From the NCBI RefSeq assembly GCF_029894335.1, contig NZ_JARXZC010000022.1, positions 52,911 to 116,910 of the forward strand: a stretch of 64,000 nt of DNA, given 5' to 3'. The position numbers and the translations under genes were made by a program. This DNA comes from Kitasatospora sp. MAP5-34 (GTDB lineage: Bacteria > Actinomycetota > Actinomycetes > Streptomycetales > Streptomycetaceae). Below the pieces are notes generated by a model. It worked only from the letters and a program-made list of their open reading frames with translations. It did not search any database and was not told the DNA's origin. Of this stretch, positions 17,313 through 25,854 are shown piece by piece (the stretch's first letter is position 1; each line of letters starts with the position of its first letter).

Positions 17313-19304
17313 ATGACCGTCACCGCCCCCTACGGCACGTGGCAGTCACCGATCTCGGCCACCGACGCATCGACGCAGAGCGGACACCCGGACTGGCTGG
17401 GCACTGTCGGCGCCGAAACCTGGTGGACGGAACCCCGGCCCGCCGAGAACGGACGCTTCACTCTGGTCCGCCGCCACCCGGACGGCCGCACCGAGGACGC
17501 GCTGCCCGCCCCCTGGAACGTACGCAGCCGAGTGATGGAGTACGGCGGCGCACCCTGGACGGGGCAGGCCGGCGAGCAGGGTCCCGTCATCGTCTTCACC
17601 CACTTCGCCGACCAGCGCCTGTACCGCGTCACCCCTGACACCGCACCGGCCGTACCCGTCGCGCTCACCCCGGAGCCGACGGAGTCGGCAGCGCTCCGCT
17701 ATGTCGACCCGATCATGGTCGGCGACGACGTGTGGTGCGTCCGCGAGACCCACCACGGACCGGACTCCGCCGCCGTCAGTCGTGACCTGGTCGCCGTCCC
17801 ACTCGACGGCTCGGCCGCCGCCGACCCGTCCGCCGTCGAAGTGCTCGCCGCCGACCGGCACTTCATCACCGGCCCCCGACTCTCACCCGACGGCCGCCGG
17901 GTCGCCTGGATCGGCTGGGAGCACCCGGCGATGCCCTGGGACAGCACCGAACTGCGAGTCGCCGACATCGGCCCGGACGGATCCTTCGGCGCTCCGCGCA
18001 CCGTCGCCGGCGGGCCCGAGGAGCCGGTCTGCCAGGTGGAGTGGGCAAGCCCGGATGAACTCCTCTTCTCGGGTGAGCGCGACGGCTGGTGGAACCTGCA
18101 CCGGCTCGACCTCACCACTGGTGCCGTCATGGCTCTCCACACCGCCGAGGAGGAGTTCGGCGGTCCGCTCTGGCAAGTCGGCTGCCGCTGGTTCGCCCCG
18201 CTGTCCGACGGTCGGATCGCCGTCGTGCACGGGCGTGGCACCACTCGTCTCGGCTTCCTGGACCCGGCGTGCGCCACGCTGACCGACGTCCCGGGTCCCT
18301 GGACGGAGTGGGCCCCGACCCTCGCGGTCCCCGCCGACGGTACCCGTGTCGTCGCCTGCGGTGCGGGACCCGCCAGATCCTATGAGGTCGTGGAAATCCG
18401 CCCCGGTACCGGCGGTGCCGTGCCCTCCGCCGAGGTGATCGGCCACCCGCACACCGACAGCGTCGACCCCGCGTACCTCTCCAAGCCGTATGCGCGCACC
18501 TTCACCGGCCCGGGCGGTCGCGAGGTGCATGCAGTCGTCCACCCTCCGCGCAACCCCGACTACGCGGGCCCCGAACACGCGCTGCCGCCCTATGTCGTCT
18601 TCGTGCACGGCGGCCCGACTTCCCGCAGCCCCATGGTGCTCTCGCTGTCGATCGCCTATTTCACCAGCCGCGGCGTCGGCGTACTGGACGTCAACTACGG
18701 TGGCTCGACGGGCTTCGGGCGCGCCTACCGCGAACGGTTGCGCGGCCAGTGGGGCGTGGTCGACGTCGAGGACTGCCAGGCCGCCGCGCTGGGGCTGGTC
18801 GCAGAGGGCCTCGCCGATCCGAACCGGCTGGGCATCCGGGGCCGCAGCGCGGGCGGGTGGACCGCCGGAGCCTCGCTGGTCTCCGTCACAACCTATCGCT
18901 GCGGCACCCTCTACTACCCCGCCCTCGACCTGGTCGCCTTCGCCTCCGGCGGCACCCACGACTTCGAATCCCGCTACCTCGACGCGCTGGTCGGCCCCCT
19001 GCCCCAAGCGATCGACCGCTATCGCGACCGCTCCCCCGTCAACCGCACCGACCGCCTGACGGTGCCCTTCCTGCTGCTACAAGGCCTCGACGACCGGGTC
19101 TGCCCGCCTGAGCAGTGCGAGCGTCTCCTCGTGAAAGCGGCCGGTCGCGGTGTCCCTCACGCCTACCTCGCATTCGAGGGCGAAGGACACGGCTTCCGGC
19201 GACTGGAGAACCAGACAGCCGCGCTCGAAACCGAATTCGCGCTCTACGCCCACGCCTTCGGCTTCGACCGTCCTGACCTCACAGCATTGGACTGGCGCGA
19301 GTAG
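17313..19304 (+). CDS. S9-family serine peptidase (dipeptidyl/acylaminoacyl-peptidase type)
   Basis: The 663-residue protein has an N-terminal beta-propeller-like region and a C-terminal alpha/beta-hydrolase domain. The catalytic triad is Ser512 in GRSAGGW, an Asp in GLDDRVC (about 593) and His626 in EGHGF; HGGPTSR forms the oxyanion region. There is no signal peptide, so it is cytoplasmic. Enzymes of this family remove N-terminal dipeptides or acyl-amino acids. As the last gene of the operon it may trim the peptide product, release it in the absence of a thioesterase, or give self-resistance. It has a good AAAGGA ribosome-binding site. Confidence 0.88.
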   Translation: MTVTAPYGTWQSPISATDASTQSGHPDWLGTVGAETWWTEPRPAENGRFTLVRRHPDGRTEDALPAPWNVRSRVMEYGGAPWTGQAGEQGPVIVFTHFADQRLYRVTPDTAPAVPVALTPEPTESAALRYVDPIMVGDDVWCVRETHHGPDSAAVSRDLVAVPLDGSAAADPSAVEVLAADRHFITGPRLSPDGRRVAWIGWEHPAMPWDSTELRVADIGPDGSFGAPRTVAGGPEEPVCQVEWASPDELLFSGERDGWWNLHRLDLTTGAVMALHTAEEEFGGPLWQVGCRWFAPLSDGRIAVVHGRGTTRLGFLDPACATLTDVPGPWTEWAPTLAVPADGTRVVACGAGPARSYEVVEIRPGTGGAVPSAEVIGHPHTDSVDPAYLSKPYARTFTGPGGREVHAVVHPPRNPDYAGPEHALPPYVVFVHGGPTSRSPMVLSLSIAYFTSRGVGVLDVNYGGSTGFGRAYRERLRGQWGVVDVEDCQAAALGLVAEGLADPNRLGIRGRSAGGWTAGASLVSVTTYRCGTLYYPALDLVAFASGGTHDFESRYLDALVGPLPQAIDRYRDRSPVNRTDRLTVPFLLLQGLDDRVCPPEQCERLLVKAAGRGVPHAYLAFEGEGHGFRRLENQTAALETEFALYAHAFGFDRPDLTALDWRE

Positions 19305-19426
19305 CCCACAGCCCCGCTGGGGGCTCCACCGTCGACCGTCGGACCTGCGCGACCCTGTCGCCGGATTCGTAGCGTTCGGCTGACGTGCGGCCCGGTGGGA
19401 AGGGATGGTGGTTGGGTCTCATCGGC

Positions 19427-19484
19427 ACTCCTGGGCAAGGGCAGCGTGCGGCTCGGCGCCACCACACTGCCCTTGCCCAGGAGT
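19427..19484. terminator. 18-bp perfect inverted repeat with 22-bp loop
   Basis: The arm ACTCCTGGGCAAGGGCAG (19427-19444) is matched by its exact reverse complement at 19467-19484. It lies 122 bp after the S9 peptidase gene and before the convergent DoxX gene, so a transcription terminator for the biosynthetic operon is plausible. There is no T-run. The sharp 18-bp arms could also be the remains of a mobile-element end. Confidence 0.6.
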
Positions 19485-19520
19485 TGTGCAAGCCCGACAG
19501 TTGCCGTAGCGGGACACGGC

Positions 19521-19731
19521 GTCATCCCGGATGGCGGTCACCCACCGGAGGCGCCTGCTCAGCAGCGGACTTGGGCCGATCAGGTCACGGTGCGGTCGAT
19601 CCCGAGGACGTCGTACAGGTGATGGCCGGCACCCCGGCGGGCGAGCCGCTCGCGGTCGACCAGGTGCAGGTGCTGTTTCTCGGCGAAGGCGACGGCCGGC
19701 GCCGTGAAGCTGTTCAGCCCGATCATGACCG
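19521..19731 (-). pseudogene. Fragment of an Mrr-like nuclease gene (duplicate of 58942-59152)
   Basis: These 211 bases match 58942-59152 with about eight mismatches by eye. The distal copy is the 3' end of the complete Mrr-type nuclease gene (59001-59813) plus 59 bp downstream. Here only the last roughly 50 codons remain (ending at 19580, encoding the same ...LYDVLGIDRTVT tail); 5' of 19731 the sequence is unrelated. The copy is therefore a dead gene end carried here by recombination or transposition. The rest of 19305-19797 holds the inverted repeat and nothing else that I can recognise. Confidence 0.85.
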
Positions 19732-19797
19732 AGGGAACGAGGGACCGAGGGAGCGTGAGCGTTGTCGGCACGGGACGATCCGCGCCGACAACGTGGT

Positions 19798-20280
19798 TCA
19801 ACGCCGGTGCAGCAGGAGGCGGGTGGTGAGGCCGCCACCGACGCCGGCCAGCACGGCCACCGGCAGCCACCACAGCGGCCAGGGCAGCAGCCCGAGCGTG
19901 GCGTCGAGCGACCAGTCACCGGGGCCGGTGGCGGACAGCACCGCGCCGATCGTGACCAGCACCAACGGGTACTCGAACCCGTCGTTCTGCACCCACAACC
20001 CGTGCGGCCGCTTGACGGTCAGCGCGACCGTCATCACGCCCATCGCCCCGGCGGCGGCCAGGGGTGTCAGCAGGCCCGCCGCGAGCAGCAGTCCGGCCCC
20101 GATCTGACTGCCCCCTGCGGTGAGCGCGGTGAACACCCCGCCACGGAAGCCGTCCTGACGGAACTCCTCGGTACCGCCGGCCAGCCCCCGCCCGCCCAGA
20201 TGGAAGCTGACCTTCTGGACTCCGTGCCCGGCGACCAGCAGTCCGGCCACCAGCCGGAGCAGGAGGAGACCTGTGTTCAC
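19798..20280 (-). CDS. DoxX-family membrane protein
   Basis: The 160-residue protein has four hydrophobic segments and the DoxX hallmarks: RLVAGLLVAGHGVQK at the N-terminus, a GG(T)EEFR loop, and GLLLAAGLLTPLAAAG in the second membrane segment. DoxX proteins are small inner-membrane proteins linked to redox and thiol homeostasis; the exact reaction is unclear. It starts with GTG and lies 39 bp downstream of the YcaC-like hydrolase gene on the same strand, probably as one operon. Confidence 0.85.
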   Translation of the reverse strand: MNTGLLLLRLVAGLLVAGHGVQKVSFHLGGRGLAGGTEEFRQDGFRGGVFTALTAGGSQIGAGLLLAAGLLTPLAAAGAMGVMTVALTVKRPHGLWVQNDGFEYPLVLVTIGAVLSATGPGDWSLDATLGLLPWPLWWLPVAVLAGVGGGLTTRLLLHRR

Positions 20281-20319
20281 TGGTGAACTCGCTTTCTCTG
20301 TAGCCCGATTGCCGGTCGG

Positions 20320-20982
20320 TCAGCCGGCCGCGTGCTCGTTGATCATGGTCTGCGCGTAAACCACGCCCAGGCCGTAGGCGCCGGCGTGCTCCTTGACCAC
20401 GTCCATGACCGGCAGGTAGGTCTCGGTGCGGGCCCAGTCGCGCTGCAGCTCCAGCAGCACCTGTATCCAGGTCACCGGCACCGCGCCGGCCGAGATCATC
20501 CGCTGCAGGGCGTGCTCGTGGGCCAGCGGGCTGACCCCGCCGGAGGCGTCCGAGACCACGTACACCTCGTAGCCCTGCTCCAGCGCCGAGAGGGCCGGCA
20601 GCACCAGGCACACCTCGGTCCACAGGCCGGAAAGGATGATCTTGCTGCGCCCGGTGGCCTTGACCGCCTCGACCAGGGCCGCGTCCTCCCAGGCGTTCAT
20701 CGAGGTCCGGTCGACCACGTCGTGCTCGGGGAAGACCGCCTTCAGCTGGGGCAGGATCGGACCGGAGAAGGACTCGGCGGCCACCGTGGACAGCACCACC
20801 GGGACGTCGAAGACCCGGGCGGCCTTGGCCAGGCCGACGGTGGCGTTGATGATCGCCGTGCGGTCGCCGCTGCCGGTGCCGAAGAACATCTGCGGCTGGT
20901 GGTCGACGAACAGCATCATCGAGTTGTCCGGCGTCAGCAGGTCGGAGCTGGGGGCGGCGTGCACGAGGTCGAAGTCGACCAT
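20320..20982 (-). CDS. YcaC-like isochorismatase-fold hydrolase
   Basis: About 220 residues with the cysteine hydrolase fold. The catalytic Asp is in LFVDHQPQ and the nucleophilic Cys in SGLWTEVCL; the DRTSMNAWED and GVSPLAHEHALQRM segments are characteristic of the YcaC subgroup. The natural substrate of YcaC is unknown. The reading frame stays open upstream to 21183 through a VPAD-type repeat, but the family's N-terminus fits ATG 20982. It is divergent from the haloperoxidase-type hydrolase. Confidence 0.86.
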   Translation of the reverse strand: MVDFDLVHAAPSSDLLTPDNSMMLFVDHQPQMFFGTGSGDRTAIINATVGLAKAARVFDVPVVLSTVAAESFSGPILPQLKAVFPEHDVVDRTSMNAWEDAALVEAVKATGRSKIILSGLWTEVCLVLPALSALEQGYEVYVVSDASGGVSPLAHEHALQRMISAGAVPVTWIQVLLELQRDWARTETYLPVMDVVKEHAGAYGLGVVYAQTMINEHAAG

Positions 20983-21358
20983 GGTGGTTCTCACTTTCGG
21001 CTGAGGAGATGTCACAAGGACGTCGGCGCGGACATCAGCGGGGACATCAGCGGGGACGTCGTAAGGCATCGATGGCTCGGGACCCGAGCGGTACCGAAGG
21101 CGCTCCGGCACAGCCAAGACGCTATCCGGCGGCGCCCGGAGATCTCTGCTCCCGCCGTGCCCAGGACTGTTCCCACGCTGCACTGGCCGCCGGTGCGCGA
21201 TCGGTCCCGGTGCTGCTCACACGGTCGTTGCCCGCACAGGACAGAGCCAGTGCGTGCACAGGACAGTCGCGGCCCGACGTCACCCTAGGTTGACTCCTGC
21301 CAAGCTCAACGGACCGTGCGGCTCGCGCTGTTCGGCCCGAACGACAAGGACTGTCACC
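20983..21358. promoter_or_regulatory. Divergent intergenic region with short tandem GACATCAGCGGG units
   Basis: This 376-bp stretch should hold the promoters of the YcaC-like (-) and haloperoxidase-like (+) genes. At about 21029-21063 the unit GCGGGGACATCA or a close variant occurs about three times. No gene is convincing here, and I see no strong regulator palindrome. Confidence 0.4.
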
Positions 21359-22192
21359 ATGCCTTTCATCACGGTCGGCGAAGAGAACTCGCACGCCATC
21401 GACCTGTACTACGAGGACCACGGCTTCGGCCGGCCCGTGGTGCTCATCCACGGCTGGCCGCTGAACGGGGCGTCCTGGGAGAAGCAGGTGGCAGCGCTGC
21501 TCGCTGCCGGCCACCGGGTCGTCACCTACGACCGCCGTGGGTTCGGCGCCTCCGACAAGCCGGCCTTCGGCTACGACTACGACACCTTCGCGGCCGACCT
21601 CGACGCCGTGCTGACCGGCCTCGACCTGCGGGACGTGACCCTGGTCGGCTTCTCGATGGGCACCGGCGAGGTCACCCGCTACCTCGGCAGTTACGGCTCC
21701 GAGCGCGTCGCCAAGGCGGTGATGCTGGGCGTGGTGCCGCCGTTCCTGCTGCGCACGGACGACAACCCCGACGGCGTGGACGGCATCGTCTTCGAGGAGA
21801 TCCAGGGCGCCATCCGCGCCGACCGCCCCGCCTTCATCGCGGGCTTCCTCGCCGACTTCTACAACGTGGACGTGCTCGGCGGCGACCGGGTGAGCGACCA
21901 GGTGGTCCAGTACAGCTGGAACGTCGGCGTCTCCGCCTCCGCCAAGGCCACCCTGGACTGCGTCCCGGCCTGGCTCACCGACTTCCGCGCGGACCTGCCG
22001 AAGATCGACGTCCCCGTGCTGATCATCCACGGCGACGCGGACCGCACGCTGCCGCTGCGCTCAACCGCGATCCCGCTTTCCAAGCGCATCGAGGGCGCCC
22101 GCCTGGTGGTGCTGGAGGGAGCCCCGCACGGGCTGATCTGGACGCACGCCGACGAGGTCAACAAGGAACTGCTCGCCTTCATCGGCGACTGA
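21359..22192 (+). CDS. Alpha/beta hydrolase, non-heme haloperoxidase/esterase type
   Basis: The 277-residue protein has the haloperoxidase-like hydrolase pattern: HGWPLNG oxyanion loop, YDRRGFGASDKP, nucleophile Ser in GFSMGTGEV, Asp in HGDADRTLP and His in GAPHGLIW. The so-called bromoperoxidases of Streptomyces are cofactor-free esterases that can form peracids. ATG 21359 is preceded by AAGGA. The amidohydrolase gene follows 31 bp later in the same direction, so the two are probably co-transcribed. Confidence 0.88.
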   Translation: MPFITVGEENSHAIDLYYEDHGFGRPVVLIHGWPLNGASWEKQVAALLAAGHRVVTYDRRGFGASDKPAFGYDYDTFAADLDAVLTGLDLRDVTLVGFSMGTGEVTRYLGSYGSERVAKAVMLGVVPPFLLRTDDNPDGVDGIVFEEIQGAIRADRPAFIAGFLADFYNVDVLGGDRVSDQVVQYSWNVGVSASAKATLDCVPAWLTDFRADLPKIDVPVLIIHGDADRTLPLRSTAIPLSKRIEGARLVVLEGAPHGLIWTHADEVNKELLAFIGD

Positions 22193-22223
22193 CCGGCCCG
22201 CCCCGCAGAGAGAGCGAGAACTC

Positions 22224-24131
22224 ATGTCGAGCATGCCAGTGGCCGGGCTCCGCCCCGGCCACCCCGACCACGCCGCCGACCTGGTGGTACGCAACGCCAA
22301 GGTGTACACCGGCGACCCGTCGCGCCCGCGCGCGAGTGCGATCGCGATCCGCGACGGACTGATCAGCGCCGTCGGCGACGACGCGGACGTCCTGCCGCAG
22401 ATCGGCCCGCAGACCCGCGTCGTGGACGCGCTCGGGCGGCGCGCCGTCCCGGGCCTGAACGACTCGCACCTGCACGTCATCCGAGGCGGCCTGGGCTACG
22501 TTCTGGAGCTGCGCTGGGACGGCGTGCCGACGCTGCGCCAGGCGCTGGCCATGCTGCGTGCCCAGGCCGAGCGCACCCCGCCCGGCCAGTGGGTGCGCGT
22601 GGTCGGCGGCTGGTCCGCCGACCAGTTCGCCGAGCGCCGGCTGCCGACCCTGGCCGAGCTGAACGCCGCCGCACCCGACACCCCCGTCTTCGTCCTGCAC
22701 CTGTACCAGTCGGCGCTGATGAACCGGGCGGCGCTGCGGGCCGCCGGGTTCGATCGCGACACCCCGGACCCGGTGGGCGGACAGATCGTACGCGGCCACG
22801 ACGCACAGCCGACCGGCATGCTGCTGGCGGCCCCCGGCGCCCTGCTGCTGTACTCCACGCTCGCCAAGGCACCGACCCTGGACGAGGCCGACAAGGCCGC
22901 GTCCACCCGGCACTTCCTGCGCGAGCTCAACCGCTTCGGGCTCACCTCCGCCATCGACGCGGCGGGCGGCTTCCAGAGCTTCCCGGAGAACTACGGCACC
23001 GTGATGCAGCTCGCGCAGCAGGGCGAGTTGACGCTGCGGATCGCCTACCACCTGTTCCCGCAGACCGCCGGGCAGGAGCTGGACGACCTGGCGCGCTGGG
23101 TGGCCAGCGTCCGCCCGGGCGACGGCGACGAGTGGCTGCGCCTCAACGGCGCCGGGGAGAACCTCACCTGGGCGGCCGCCGACTTCGAGAACTTCACCGA
23201 GCCACGCCCCGAACTCGGCCCGTACGAGGCGGGGTTCGAGCAGGCCGTGCGGCTGTTGACGGAGAACGGCTGGGGTTTCCGGCTGCACGCCAGCTACGAC
23301 GAGACGATCCGCCGCGACCTGGCGGTGTTCGAGAAACTCGCCGCCGAGGGTCTCTTCCCGGGCGGCAACCGGTGGCTCTTCGACCACGCCGAGACGGTCT
23401 CCCCCGCGAGCCTGGACCGGATCGCCGCACTCGGCGGCGCCGTCTCGGTGCAGAACCGGATGTCCTTCCAGGGCGAGGCGTTCGTGCGCCGCTACGGCGC
23501 CGCAGCGGCAGCCGAGGCGCCGCCGGTGCGGGCGATGCTGGAGCGCGGGCTGACGGTCGGCGCCGGCACCGACGCCACCCGGGTGTCCTCCTACAACCCC
23601 TGGGTCGCGCTGCACTGGCTGGTCTCCGGACGCACCGTCAGCGGTCGCACCCTCCGCCCGGCGGCCAACCGGCTCAGCCGCGAAGAGGCGCTGGAGCTCT
23701 ACACCCTGGGCGGCGCCCGGCTCACCGGCGAGCAGGATGTCAAGGGCCGCCTGGCGGTGGGCTGTTACGCCGACCTCGCGGTGCTCAGCGCGGACTACCT
23801 GACGGTGGAGGAGGCCGACATCCCGCACATCGAGTCAGTCCTCACGGTGGTCGGCGGGCGCATCGTGCACAGCTCCCAGGAGCACGAGGGCCTCGCCCCC
23901 GAGCTGCCCGCCGTGGTCCCGCTGTGGAGCCCGGTGGCACGGTTCGGCGGTTACCAGGCCACCCCCGCGCCCAGCCTGAACGGCCTCAGCAGCCGGACCG
24001 GCGTCCGGCAGGCCGAGTCGGTGGTCGAGGCGGCCGCCGCCTCCGACGAGCAGCGCGAGTGGCGTCAGGCGCGCGGGCAGATCGTTCCCGGGCAGGGCGG
24101 GCCGGCCCTCGACGACCCCTGCTTCTTCTGA
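22224..24131 (+). CDS. YtcJ-like metal-dependent amidohydrolase
   Basis: The 635-residue protein has the composite amidohydrolase barrel: ADLVVRNAKVYTGD at the start, the metal HxH motif in NDSHLHVIRGG, FDHAETVSP, the late catalytic Asp in GAGTDATR, and a GRLAVGCYADLAVLS closing segment. YtcJ-type enzymes hydrolyse amides or formamides of unknown or varied substrates. Its gene lies between a hydrolase and a DUF1275 membrane protein in one direction. The substrate cannot be told from sequence. Confidence 0.88.
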   Translation: MSSMPVAGLRPGHPDHAADLVVRNAKVYTGDPSRPRASAIAIRDGLISAVGDDADVLPQIGPQTRVVDALGRRAVPGLNDSHLHVIRGGLGYVLELRWDGVPTLRQALAMLRAQAERTPPGQWVRVVGGWSADQFAERRLPTLAELNAAAPDTPVFVLHLYQSALMNRAALRAAGFDRDTPDPVGGQIVRGHDAQPTGMLLAAPGALLLYSTLAKAPTLDEADKAASTRHFLRELNRFGLTSAIDAAGGFQSFPENYGTVMQLAQQGELTLRIAYHLFPQTAGQELDDLARWVASVRPGDGDEWLRLNGAGENLTWAAADFENFTEPRPELGPYEAGFEQAVRLLTENGWGFRLHASYDETIRRDLAVFEKLAAEGLFPGGNRWLFDHAETVSPASLDRIAALGGAVSVQNRMSFQGEAFVRRYGAAAAAEAPPVRAMLERGLTVGAGTDATRVSSYNPWVALHWLVSGRTVSGRTLRPAANRLSREEALELYTLGGARLTGEQDVKGRLAVGCYADLAVLSADYLTVEEADIPHIESVLTVVGGRIVHSSQEHEGLAPELPAVVPLWSPVARFGGYQATPAPSLNGLSSRTGVRQAESVVEAAAASDEQREWRQARGQIVPGQGGPALDDPCFF

Positions 24132-24211
24132 CCCGCCCCCGGTACCCGCCGTGCGCCGCCGAGCCCCCTCCGGCAACGCACGGCACTCAACTACATTGGA
24201 AGGAGGTGAAT

Positions 24212-24901
24212 ATGATGATCAATCAATCCGAGAGCGCCGTGGTCACCGCGCAGATCCGGGACCGCCACCCGCTGGCCCTGGCCCTGTTCGCGCTGACTGC
24301 GGTGAGCGGCCTGATCGACGCCGTGAGCTACCTGGGCCTCGGGCACGTGTTCACCGCGAACATGACCGGGAACGTCGTCGTGGTGGCCTTCGCCCTCGTC
24401 GGCACACCCGGCTTCTCGGTCGCCGGCTCGCTGACCTCGCTCGCGGCCTTCCTGCTGGGCTCGTTGCTGGCCGGACGCCTGGCGCTCAGGCACCGCGACG
24501 GCAGCCGGGTGCGCTGGCTGCGCACCGCGCTGCTGGCCGAGACCGCACTGCAAGGGGCCGCGACCGTGGTCGCGTTCGCCTCGGACGGGCACGCGACGGA
24601 GGCGCTGATCGCGCTGCTGGCCGTCGCCATGGGCCTGCGCAACGGCACGGTCCGCAAGTTGGGCGTACCGGACATGACGACGACGGTACTCACTCTCACC
24701 CTGACCGGCATAGCGGCGGACTCCTCGCTGGCCGGCGGCACCAACCCCCGGCTGAGCCGTCGCCTGTACGCCGTCCTGGCGATGCTCGCGGGTGCCGCCC
24801 CGGGCGCCGCGCTCGTCATCCACGGACACCTCGCATGGGCCCTGCTGGCCAGCACTGGCCTGGTCGCCGCGATCACGATCGGCTACCGCGAGCGCGACTG
24901 A
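24212..24901 (+). CDS. YoaK/DUF1275-family membrane protein
   Basis: About 229 residues with six hydrophobic segments. The N-terminal segment SGLIDAVSYLGLGHVFTANMTGN is the family signature, followed by the conserved GLRNGTVRKLGVPDMTTTVLT. Function is unknown. The start is clear: AAGGAGGTGA, a near-perfect ribosome-binding site, lies just upstream of ATG 24212, suggesting strong translation. Confidence 0.9.
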   Translation: MMINQSESAVVTAQIRDRHPLALALFALTAVSGLIDAVSYLGLGHVFTANMTGNVVVVAFALVGTPGFSVAGSLTSLAAFLLGSLLAGRLALRHRDGSRVRWLRTALLAETALQGAATVVAFASDGHATEALIALLAVAMGLRNGTVRKLGVPDMTTTVLTLTLTGIAADSSLAGGTNPRLSRRLYAVLAMLAGAAPGAALVIHGHLAWALLASTGLVAAITIGYRERD

Positions 24902-24944
24902 GGCATCCGCCCACCCTCAACCCCCTCCCTTGGAAGGACACTTC

Positions 24945-25853
24945 ATGCATCTGTCCCTACGACTGCTGACTGCGGTCACCGCCACCGCAGCCCTCGCCCT
25001 CACCACCGCACCTTCGGCCCCTGCGGCACCCAACGCGGGACGCCCCGACATCGCCGTCGGCCCCCAGTACGACACGGCACACGTGTACGTGACGCCCGGC
25101 TCGACGGACTCCTTCGTCACCAGCTGGGAGTCGACCTTCGGCGGCACCAACACCCCGCAGGCCGTCGTCGACGTCACGCCGACCCCGAGCCTCACCAAGT
25201 CCGAGCTCATCCTCTCCCCCGTCGGCACGCTGTCCGTATTCGACTACCAGACGCCCGTCCCGTACCCGTTCGGCGCCGAGCGCACCGGCTGGCTCGTCCA
25301 GGACCTGGACCGTGGCGTGCACAAGGCCGAGGCCGCCGGGGCGAACACGGTCGTCACACCGTTCGCCGACCCCATCGGCCGCGACGCGATCGTGCAGTTC
25401 CCCGGCGGCATCGGCGCGCAGCTGTACTGGCACACCAAGACACCGTCGTACCCGCCGCTGGCGTCCGTACCGGAGAACCGCCTGTACGTGCCGAGCGCTG
25501 CGGCCCGCCAGTTCCTCCGCGCGTATCTGGCCTTCACCGGCGGCCGGATCGTGTCCGACGACCGGCATGCACCGGGCGCCGAACTCGGCCTGCCCGGCAC
25601 CGCCTACCGGCGCGTCCGGATCAGCTCGCCGTTCGGTTGCACGTCCGTCGCGTTCACCGACGGGCACCTGCCCTACCCCTTCGGACGCGAGACCACCGGC
25701 TACGCCGTGAGCGACCTCGGCGCGACCCTGGCCAAGGCCCAGGGCGCCGGCGCGACCGTGCTGTGGGGGCCACAGGCATCGTCGCAGCGCGACAGCGCGA
25801 TGGTGCAGTTCCCCGGCGGCTACATCGCCGAGATCCACGACGAAAGGCGATGA
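24945..25853 (+). CDS. Secreted VOC (glyoxalase/bleomycin-resistance fold) protein
   Basis: The 302-residue product has a Sec signal peptide (LRLLTAVTATAALALTTAPSAPAA) followed by two paired VOC-like halves, each with a PYPFG(A/R)E segment and an (I/M)VQFPGG segment. The family binds metals or small molecules; secreted VOC proteins are uncommon and the ligand is unknown. The gene ends one base before the LLM oxidoreductase start, so it belongs to that operon. Confidence 0.78.
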   Translation: MHLSLRLLTAVTATAALALTTAPSAPAAPNAGRPDIAVGPQYDTAHVYVTPGSTDSFVTSWESTFGGTNTPQAVVDVTPTPSLTKSELILSPVGTLSVFDYQTPVPYPFGAERTGWLVQDLDRGVHKAEAAGANTVVTPFADPIGRDAIVQFPGGIGAQLYWHTKTPSYPPLASVPENRLYVPSAAARQFLRAYLAFTGGRIVSDDRHAPGAELGLPGTAYRRVRISSPFGCTSVAFTDGHLPYPFGRETTGYAVSDLGATLAKAQGAGATVLWGPQASSQRDSAMVQFPGGYIAEIHDERR

Positions 25854-25854
25854 C

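Noticed and set aside
20983..21183. N-terminal extension of the YcaC-like protein
   Set aside because: It encodes a repetitive VPADV segment and unrelated residues; family N-terminus fits ATG 20982.
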